Below, piece by piece: positions 58,154 to 64,000 of a DNA stretch of 64,000 nt; the first letter of the stretch is position 1, and each line of letters starts with the position of its first letter. A model generated the notes under the pieces. That model was not told the origin of the DNA and ran no database searches. It worked only from the letters and a program-made list of their open reading frames with translations. Source of the DNA: Neobacillus sp. PS3-34 (lineage in GTDB: Bacteria; Bacillota; Bacilli; Bacillales; Cytobacillaceae); contig NZ_CP133267.1 of NCBI RefSeq assembly GCF_030915465.1, positions 3,192,501 through 3,256,500 of the forward strand, given 5' to 3'. A program made the translations under genes and the position numbers.

Positions 58154-59008
58154 ATGACCATGTCGATTTCGAAATCAGGAGCCAAACAAAAGGTCGTGAA
58201 GGCGAATCGAAAAATGAAACCCTGGATTCGCCGCTTTGGGCGATTTGGAATGATGGCAAAGGGAATCGTGTTTTCGTTCATCGGAATCCTTGCTGTCATG
58301 GCGGCTTTAGGACTGGGAGGAAAAACGACCGGAACAAAGGGAGTATTTTACTCATTAGCAGGCATCCCATTTGGAGAAGGTCTACTATTAATAATTGGGA
58401 TTGGATTAGTTGGTTATATTGTCTGGCAGCTTATAAAAGCCATAAAGGATCCGGAAGACAAAGGGCATGACATGAAAGGAATAGTAACACGGTCGGGCTA
58501 TTTTATTAGTGCAATAATTTATTCAAGCCTTTCATTTAATGCAATCAAGGTTGCTTTGCATGCAGGAAGTGCCGGGGGGAGCGGATCTGAAAAAACGCTT
58601 TCGGCTAAAATGTTATCATACCCATTGGGACAATGGATTGTCGGCCTGGTAGGCGTTGTAATCATTATTTACGGTTTAAGTGAAATTGTAAGCGGATATA
58701 AAGAAAAATTCATGCGTAAATTTAATGTAGGTAAAATGAGTCAGCATGAAAGAAGGATTGCAAGAAACTCAGGTAAAATAGGGCTGATTTCACGTGGGAT
58801 AGTCTTAAGCATGGTCGGATCCTTTTTTATTCAAACAGCCATCACAGCTAATCCAAATCATACAAAAGGACTTGGAGGAGCATTATCAGAGCTTGCCAAA
58901 CAGCCTTACGGCCAATGGCTTCTTGGCATTGTCGGATTTGGATTAATTCTATATGGTCTATACGGAGTGATTAAAGGGCGCTATGAATATACGAGTTTTG
59001 GAAATTAA
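58154..59008 (+). CDS. DUF1206 membrane protein
   Basis: A 284-residue protein made of three repeats of the DUF1206 unit, each with two helices: RFGRFGMMAKGIVFSFIGIL, RSGYFISAIIYSSLSFNAIK and NSGKIGLISRGIVLSMVGSF, each followed by a QP-GQ-LLGI-type second helix (YPLGQWIVGLVGVVIIIYG, QPYGQWLLGIVGFGLILYG). The threefold internal repeat defines the family, whose function is unknown. GGAGGGG precedes the ATG. The gene ends two bases before the palindrome at 59011. Confidence 0.91.
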   Translation: MTMSISKSGAKQKVVKANRKMKPWIRRFGRFGMMAKGIVFSFIGILAVMAALGLGGKTTGTKGVFYSLAGIPFGEGLLLIIGIGLVGYIVWQLIKAIKDPEDKGHDMKGIVTRSGYFISAIIYSSLSFNAIKVALHAGSAGGSGSEKTLSAKMLSYPLGQWIVGLVGVVIIIYGLSEIVSGYKEKFMRKFNVGKMSQHERRIARNSGKIGLISRGIVLSMVGSFFIQTAITANPNHTKGLGGALSELAKQPYGQWLLGIVGFGLILYGLYGVIKGRYEYTSFGN

Positions 59009-59010
59009 TT

Positions 59011-59060
59011 AACAGGCGCCTGGCATCATCGAAATTATTGGATGGTGCCAGGCGCCTGTT
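59011..59060. repeat. GGTGCCTGGCGCC-type long palindrome, copy 2
   Basis: AACAGGCGCCTGGCATCATC (59011-59030) pairs with GATGGTGCCAGGCGCCTGTT (59041-59060); the 20-base arms differ at one position. It lies between two convergent genes and may act as a transcription barrier, but lacks T-runs. It is related to the repeat at 51525. Confidence 0.72.
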
Positions 59061-59063
59061 CGA

Positions 59064-60181
59064 TTAAATAAATTTTATATCTATTTGGAGGATTTCAGAA
59101 CGGCTTCCGATCCGGAAGGGCGGACCCCAGAAACCATAGCCTGAGGAAACAAATGCATGCATTTGTTCCTTTTTTAAATATCCCCAATCCAATTCATACA
59201 TTTTCTTCGTAATAAGGTGGTTGGGAGCCATTTGCCCCCGATGGGTGTGCCCGGATAAAAGGATATCTACGTCATTTTCCTGTGCCTGTTTAAGTTCAAA
59301 GGGCTGATGATCCATGGCAATAATGGGATACTCCCTGTCAATATCCGTTAAAAGTTCCTTAAACGATTTTCGGCCTTTATCCGTTTTATCTTTCCTTCCA
59401 GCCAGATGAAAGCTATCATCGATTAGCAGCTTTTCGTCCATCAATATTTTTATATCAATTTTTCTCATTTCTTCAACGAAGGCAGGTATTTGTCCACCAT
59501 AATATTCATGATTTCCCAATACACCGAATTTTCCAAGTGGTGCGTTCAAATTTTCGAGAATGGAGCCCATATTCTTTTTAATAAATGGCTCGGGTTCATC
59601 ATCAATGATATCTCCGGGCAAAAGAATGATATCAGGATTTAGTGCATTAATATTATCAACTAATCTCCTTGCATGCGCCACTCCGGAAAGTCTTCCAAAG
59701 TGCATATCGGATGCCATGGCGATCCGCAGTGAGGATCTTTTGCTATTCTTTTTAGTTACACTGATTTCATATTTTCTCACTACAGGACTATAAGCATTGA
59801 ATAAACCTACTGAAAGGATAGCTGCCATCAGGACGATAACCGAAATTCCTACTATCCTAAATATATTTGATGTCAAAGGGATAGAAGATAATTTAAAAAT
59901 TAATATGACCAGGTCTGCTAATGGAAGCAAAATGAGACTGTATTGAATTACCGCAAACCAGACATAACTGACAGTCCGGAAAATGGAGAATAATTTGGAA
60001 AGCCTGCTAAGGATAAAAGAATAAGATATTAGAACAAAAACGAGGCTAAAGATTAATGAGTAATGAAAACCATATCCAATTTTCAGCCATTCCAATCCGT
60101 TCCAGCCAATAAAAAACAACAGCCGTTAAAAAGAATAAATATAGAAGCAATTTGCATGATTCTTTTAAATGTCATCTTCAT
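59064..60181 (-). CDS. Membrane-anchored metallophosphoesterase (frameshifted start region)
   Basis: About 372 residues from ATG 60181 (behind GGAGAA) when one base near 60116 is restored; one C in AACGGC gives FILFNGLLFFIGWNGLEW and removes a broken start. Four or five N-terminal helices precede a YkuE-type calcineurin-like domain: ASDMHFGR, LPGDIIDDE, LGNHEYYGG, MDHQPFEL and LSGHTHRGQMAP bind the two metals. The YkuE group acts outside the membrane on lipid- or wall-linked phosphates; the exact substrate is unknown. It is monocistronic. Confidence 0.88.
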
Positions 60182-60566
60182 GTGTTCTCCTTTTTAAATA
60201 ATAAATCCCATCAACCGATTTTAACACAAATTTTGACGTACACAGTTAAGGGAGGCTTAGGAAAAAATTTAACAGCTATTCCGTCTTTTTTTATCTTTTT
60301 TGTTGTACCGCCTTTGCTAAAATGGCTATTTTCCATACTCTTAAAAAACCCGGAAAAGGCTAATAAATAAAAAAAATCATGTTACACTCCTGAAATATTC
60401 TGTAAAATTACATCCGTTTTTTGTAAAAACCGGCGTTTTTCTATGGGGAAATAAATCCGGAAAAACATTCCAGGTTTAAGGAAATTGCATTTATACCAGT
60501 AAAGCAAGCAACCTATCAAGCTATTGCCACATTTTGGTGCATGAATTAGTATATTACAACTGCTAG

Positions 60567-60601
60567 CCTAGTAGACAGAGACGAGAACAACTACTAGGAG
60601 G
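60567..60601 (+). promoter_or_regulatory. Hairpin covering the ribosome binding site of the LysM hydrolase gene
   Basis: CCTAGTAG (60567-60574) pairs perfectly with CTACTAGG (60591-60598). The last three bases of the stem overlap the AGGAGG (60596-60601) used by the next gene, so translation could be masked. A candidate promoter (TTGCCA at 60524, TAGTAT at 60547, 17-base spacer) lies upstream. The rest of the 60182-60607 gap shows no gene. Confidence 0.5.
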
Positions 60602-60607
60602 ATTAAC

Positions 60608-61210
60608 ATGAAAAAAATTAAAAAACTAGTAATTGCATCGGCGTTATTAATTTCGATGTCACCATTTTTCTATGGGAAGAATTCAGAAGCAGCAACTCGC
60701 ACTCATAATGTTAGAGCTGGAGAGACATATTGGAAGATTGCTAGTAAGTACGGAGTATCTGTAAAAGAACTTATGAAAACAAATAATAAATCACGAAGCT
60801 TGATTTATCCAGGTCAAAAGCTGAAGTTACCTAATTCAAGGATTTCCGCTGCTGAGAAAGATTTAATTGCGCGCCTGGTCCATGCTGAAGCTAAAGGAGA
60901 ACCTTTTGCCGGTAAAGTAGCTGTAGCAACCGTTATTTTAAACAGGGTAGCAAGCAAGGGTTTTCCTAATACAGTTAAAGGGGTAGTTTACCAAAAGTCT
61001 AATGGTCATTACGCTTTTACTCCTGTCCAAAACGGTGCTATCAATCAGCGGGCAGACGCAGCTTCCAAAAGAGCAGTAAATGAGGCTTTAGCATATAGAG
61101 GGCAAGGAAAAGGTTCATTGTTCTTTTATAACCCTAGAACAGCAAAAAGCGGTTGGATCTTTTCACGTAAAACTACGATTACTATTGGACATCACAAATT
61201 TGCAAAATAA
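60608..61210 (+). CDS. LysM-SleB-type cell wall hydrolase
   Basis: A 200-residue secreted protein. The signal peptide (1-27) is followed by one LysM domain (about 33-77: HNVRAGETYWKIASKYGVSVKELM) that binds peptidoglycan, and by a Hydrolase_2 (SleB/CwlJ-like) catalytic domain from about residue 84: LIARLVHAEAKGEPFAGKVA with the proposed catalytic Glu, and a C-terminal FYNPRTAKSGWIFSRKT. Such proteins act as lytic transglycosylases on cortex or vegetative wall; YkvT and SleB are B. subtilis relatives. It starts after AGGAGGATTAAC, within reach of a masking hairpin. A terminator follows. Confidence 0.92.
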   Translation: MKKIKKLVIASALLISMSPFFYGKNSEAATRTHNVRAGETYWKIASKYGVSVKELMKTNNKSRSLIYPGQKLKLPNSRISAAEKDLIARLVHAEAKGEPFAGKVAVATVILNRVASKGFPNTVKGVVYQKSNGHYAFTPVQNGAINQRADAASKRAVNEALAYRGQGKGSLFFYNPRTAKSGWIFSRKTTITIGHHKFAK

Positions 61211-61228
61211 ATTAATTATCAAATTTTT

Positions 61229-61264
61229 ACAGAGCCGGGGACTAGTTCCTGGCTCTGTTTTATT
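61229..61264 (+). terminator. Terminator after the LysM hydrolase gene
   Basis: ACAGAGCC (61229-61236) pairs with GGCTCTGT (61251-61258), followed by TTTTATT. Confidence 0.88.
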
Positions 61265-61385
61265 ATCAGTGAGACAATTTCCAATATTAAATGTGTTTTT
61301 CTGCTTCTGGCTATTTTCAGAAAATTGTTTATTTTAATTGACTAAATCATTTATACATATTATCCTGATTTCTGTAACTATACAT

Positions 61386-61537
61386 CATTACTTATCGAGA
61401 GAAGTGGAGGGGCATGGCCCTGCCAAGCCTCGACAGCACGTTTTTAATTAGAACACTTTGCCAAATTCATAAAGCCAATCCTGGGAGATAAAATGAGCAT
61501 ATAACCTCTCAACTTATCCGTGTTGAGAGTTTTTTTG
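61386..61537 (+). promoter_or_regulatory. S-box (SAM-I)-like riboswitch leader with terminator
   Basis: CATTACTTATCGAGAGAAG, GTGGAGGGGCATGGCCCTG, AAGCCTCGACAGC and TTTGCCAAATTC follow the order and spacing of the S-box aptamer (consensus CTTATCAAGAGAGG.GGAGGGACTGGCCC.GAAGCC..GGCAACC..GGTGCCAATTCC). P1 closes with GATAAAATG (61487-61495). Some conserved positions differ (GACAGC for GGCAAC). CTCTCAAC-TTATCCGT-GTTGAGAG plus seven T (61506-61537) is the terminator. It lies just before the M42 peptidase gene. Confidence 0.72.
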
Positions 61538-61566
61538 CATTAGATTTTAAAGGAGTGAAGGGGAAA

Positions 61567-62646
61567 ATGTTTGAACTGTTAAAGGAGTTGGCCTTATTGC
61601 ATGGCCCGTCAGGATTTGAGCAGCCTGTTGTCAGCTATCTGAATGAAAGGCTAAAAGATGTTGCAGACCAGTTAGACACAGATTCCCACGGGAATATTAT
61701 TGCAAGGAAAAAAGGGAATTGTGCCGCGAAAATTATTATTACCGCCCATATGGATGAAGTGGGATTTATCATACGGAAAATTGAAGAAAATGGCCTATTG
61801 CGGTTTGAACAATTGGGCGGGCATGATGAAAGAGTTCTTCCCGCACAAAAGGTTCAAATTAGAACAAAAAGTGGAATGCTGACAGGTATTATTGGAACCA
61901 TCTCTGCCCATTATAAAAAGTTCGAACAAGATATAAAGGTTAAAAGGCTACGGGATTTATACATAGATGTTGGAGCAAGCTCAAGACAGCAAGCGGTAGC
62001 AATGGGAATAAATATTGGTGATCCTGTTACATGGCTTTCAAGTATAGAATTTTTAGGGAATGAAACCACTGGTAAACTTGTTGGGAAGGGCTTTGATGAC
62101 CGTGCAGGCTGTGCGGTGGTGGTAAAAGTACTCGAAGAGCTTACGGACTTTGCTGGAGAGATCATTGCGATTTTTACAGTTCAAGAAGAAGTAGGACTGC
62201 GAGGCGCGAAAATAGCAGTTGAAGGCATTTCTGCAGATGTGGCGGTTGCGGTAGACACAACAGCTGCCAGTGATACTCCTGAGGGTGTTTTAGATGACTT
62301 TATTCAAATTGGACAAGGAACTGGAATCAAGATAATGGATGCCAGTTTAATTGCCCATCCTGCGGTAAAAGATAAATTGGCAGTCATTGCACAAGAAGAA
62401 AGCATCGATTTTCAGTATGAAGTGTTTCCAGGAATAGGAACTGATGGAGGGGCAATCCATCTTGCGAATAGCGGGATACCAACAGGTGTACTCTCCATTC
62501 CTTCCCGTAATGCGCACTCGGCTGTAGAAGTAATCTCCATAAAAGATTTGGAAGGTACAAAGGAATTATTAAAGTGTTATATTTCTTCATTTAAGGAAGA
62601 AGAGAAGTTCTTATTCATTGACAATGGAGAAGGGGAATCTAAGTAA
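61567..62646 (+). CDS. M42-family metallo-aminopeptidase
   Basis: A 359-residue peptidase of family M42. Ligands to the two metals are visible in TAHMDEVGF, GKGFDDRAGCAVV, TVQEEVGLRGAK, VAVDTTAASDTPEG and the C-terminal SRNAHSAVEVIS. The N-terminus ELALLHGPSGFEQPV is the family start. M42 enzymes form 12-subunit tetrahedral complexes that trim oligopeptides in the cytosol; glutamyl aminopeptidase is the commonest activity. The start at ATG 61567 is preceded by AAAGGAG. It is unusual in lying behind an S-box-like leader, so it may be linked to methionine supply. A terminator follows. Confidence 0.92.
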   Translation: MFELLKELALLHGPSGFEQPVVSYLNERLKDVADQLDTDSHGNIIARKKGNCAAKIIITAHMDEVGFIIRKIEENGLLRFEQLGGHDERVLPAQKVQIRTKSGMLTGIIGTISAHYKKFEQDIKVKRLRDLYIDVGASSRQQAVAMGINIGDPVTWLSSIEFLGNETTGKLVGKGFDDRAGCAVVVKVLEELTDFAGEIIAIFTVQEEVGLRGAKIAVEGISADVAVAVDTTAASDTPEGVLDDFIQIGQGTGIKIMDASLIAHPAVKDKLAVIAQEESIDFQYEVFPGIGTDGGAIHLANSGIPTGVLSIPSRNAHSAVEVISIKDLEGTKELLKCYISSFKEEEKFLFIDNGEGESK

Positions 62647-62672
62647 ACTTCAAGTTCAAGCTATACAATAAA

Positions 62673-62707
62673 GAAGGACAGAAAGCTTAACCTTTCTGTC
62701 CTTCTTT
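62673..62707. terminator. Bidirectional terminator
   Basis: GAAGGACAGAAAG (62673-62685) pairs perfectly with CTTTCTGTCCTTC (62692-62704), with TTT on each side. The minus-strand gene ends inside it. Confidence 0.9.
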
Positions 62708-63888
62708 GCTTCGATCCTTTATTTCTCTTTTAAGATTTTCAATTGACACTTCTATGTCCTTCAAGTCTATTTTTGTTAAAATGACGTTTCCATATCGAAC
62801 GTTATCGTATGCTATAAAAAGTGCTTCATCCATCGAAAATCCTAAGCGATCAAACCATTCTCTTAACGTTTCATGGCTGTGTCTGCCCATTTTATGCCTA
62901 TCCGCAAATAATTGAAGCTGATAAATTAATCTGCGCATATACTCTTGCGGAGCAGAGCTACGGAAAAAGCGGCTTTTTCCGCCTTTTTTTTCAAATGAAG
63001 GAAAATGCTCTATTAGGAGTTTAACCGGCTGTTCCGATTGAGAGATATTACGTTGTTTAAACTTTTTGATAAGAATCCATATGACAATCAAGATTGCAGC
63101 TAATACAATCAGCGAAATCCAAAAGGGAACGTGGTGTACAACATGGTCAGTAAAGACAGAATTTGGTTTTTGTTCTTTCCCTGCTATTTTATCCTGCGGC
63201 CTTTTCAGTACTTTTAACTGCAGATGTTTTCCCTCAACTAAATTGAATAAAGGGCCAAAAGAAAGCTTATAAGCAGAATGATTCCCTTAAAGAAATTGAA
63301 AAGTAACCATTTAGCAAAGGGCAGCAGGAGAGAAGCAATTCCAGCAGCGAATAAGAAAGCAATGCCAAAAAAAGCAGCCAAAAACTTAGGATTTCTGTTC
63401 ACTGTATTTGAATCTGTTTGTTGGAGATACCTTCCAATACTGAACAGAACAGTGAAAAGAATGACATTCCAAAACAGCCAATTCATATAAGGATATTTAA
63501 AAATCCAACCCAGAAAGAAAATTAAAAAACTGCTGCAATAGAATGTAAGAGCTAATTTTCGCCTTTCTTCGGTCCATAATGCCGTATCCTTTGTAAATGC
63601 ACTGATTCGGAAAAAGATAAAAACAATACAGATTAAGGCTGACATCGGGGTTAATCCTAAAAAATATCCAATTCCGCCAGATAAAATGGCCCCGATAAAA
63701 GGAGTAAATTTGGAACCCTTTTTCACTTTTAAGGAAAATACAAGAAACAAAAGTCCGGAAGCGATTACGCAAAGAGTCGCCGCCATTGGCGGGAGCTTGC
63801 CGGTTCTTGTGTAGAACAAAAATAAAAGGAAATATAAATACACACATTCTAAACCAAAATAATAGGCCGGTAGTATCCGTTTTATCAT
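62687..63888 (-). CDS. Membrane protein with C-terminal DUF4129 domain (frameshifted)
   Basis: About 400 residues after one base is restored at TTGGCCC (63251-63256), which joins the two frames as LLAPLFNLVEGKHLQLKVL. Six or seven helices (to about 225) are followed by an extracytoplasmic loop, another helix (VPFWISLIVLAAILIVIWIL) and a soluble DUF4129-like domain (EYMRRLIYQLQLFADRHKMG, ALFIAYDNVRYGNVILTKID). DUF4129 is usually the C-terminal domain of transglutaminase-like membrane proteins; here the transglutaminase domain is missing. It starts at ATG 63888 after GGAAGG, 20 bases after the partial upstream gene. Confidence 0.8.
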
Positions 63889-63907
63889 TTTTATACCTTC
63901 CTTCCAC

Positions 63908-64000
63908 TCATATACGTCCCAGTGGAACAATAGCAGGATATTGATTATCGTCTTGAAGAATAAATAGCCTTTGGCCGTTCTTAAGCATTTGAGCAATATA
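63908..64000 (-). CDS. 3' end of an upstream gene, possibly DUF58 family (partial)
   Basis: A frame open to the right edge ends at TGA 63910-63908 with residues IAQMLKNGQRLFILQDD, then NQYPAIVPLGRI. In bacilli the gene before a DUF4129 protein is usually a DUF58 protein in a MoxR-DUF58-transglutaminase operon (yeaC-yeaD-yebA in B. subtilis). The visible 30 residues are too few to confirm this. Confidence 0.5.
   Translation of the reverse strand, partial: YIAQMLKNGQRLFILQDDNQYPAIVPLGRI

Noticed and set aside
58135..58470. 111-codon frame overlapping the start of the DUF1206 gene
   Set aside because: The DUF1206 frame has the ribosome binding site and three family repeats; this frame has neither.
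60152..60370. 72-codon frame in the gap before the LysM hydrolase gene
   Set aside because: No ribosome binding site, and its 5' part overlaps the start of the minus-strand metallophosphoesterase gene.

Overview
The window is about 64 kb of low-GC Firmicute chromosome, most likely from a spore-forming Bacillaceae (Bacillus in the broad sense). Supporting signs are AGGAGG-type ribosome binding sites, many close relatives of B. subtilis genes (CsoR/CopZ/CopA, Gdh/GlcU, YcgR/YcgQ, YkoS/YkoT, UgtP, YeeN), intrinsic terminators with long U-runs, B12 and S-box riboswitches, a CcpA cre site and Rex boxes. No prophage, insertion sequence, CRISPR array, rRNA or tRNA was seen.

Layout. 1-5.3 kb: edge of a chemoreceptor gene, then a copper block (csoR-copZ, copA and a coupled His-rich membrane protein) with two CsoR-type operators. 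5.5-12.5 kb: a metallo-beta-lactamase-fold enzyme, then a cobalamin riboswitch driving a cell-wall-anchored intrinsic-factor/transcobalamin-like protein, a second transcobalamin-like lipoprotein and a complete ECF transporter (T, fused A-A', S). 12.6-16.6 kb: an amino-acid racemase, two small cytosolic proteins, the YcgR/YcgQ-type membrane pair and a SET-domain protein. 16.7-22.2 kb (minus): PepSY-type membrane protein, two-component system and a MacAB-type exporter. 22.4-26 kb: YkoS/YkoT-like envelope glycosylation pair and a YtkA-type lipoprotein. 26.3-28.9 kb (minus): glcU-gdh-DUF3231, a spore-associated set. 29-35.3 kb: adhE behind a cre site and Rex boxes, a gamma-glutamyltransferase and a two-subunit chromate transporter. 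35.9-43.1 kb: TPR-like and EamA proteins, then an envelope cluster (sensor kinase, regulator, PAP2 phosphatase, UgtP-like glycosyltransferase, polysaccharide deacetylase, DUF347 protein). 43.3-55.7 kb: a second PAP2, AbrB-type transporter, MBL protein, YebC/YeeN, NhaC antiporter, small unknowns, an S66 peptidase, an ABC exporter and a methionine aminopeptidase. 55.8-64 kb: HD-GYP protein, DUF1206 protein, metallophosphoesterase, LysM/SleB-type hydrolase, M42 peptidase behind an S-box-like leader, and a DUF4129 membrane protein.

Data quality matters. About 16 genes are broken by roughly 20 one- or two-base frame changes, nearly all apparent losses of G or C at GGCC-type strings; one further gene has an in-frame stop. 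Repairing single bases restores family-length proteins (for example Gdh at exactly 261 residues), so I treat most of these as sequence or assembly errors and annotate the full spans as one gene each, giving the break in every entry.

The most interesting content is the B12 capture-and-import locus, the modular dispersed palindromic repeat present in three copies (26.1, 35.3 and 57.4 kb), the S-box-like leader on a peptidase gene, and the GGCC-biased frameshift pattern.
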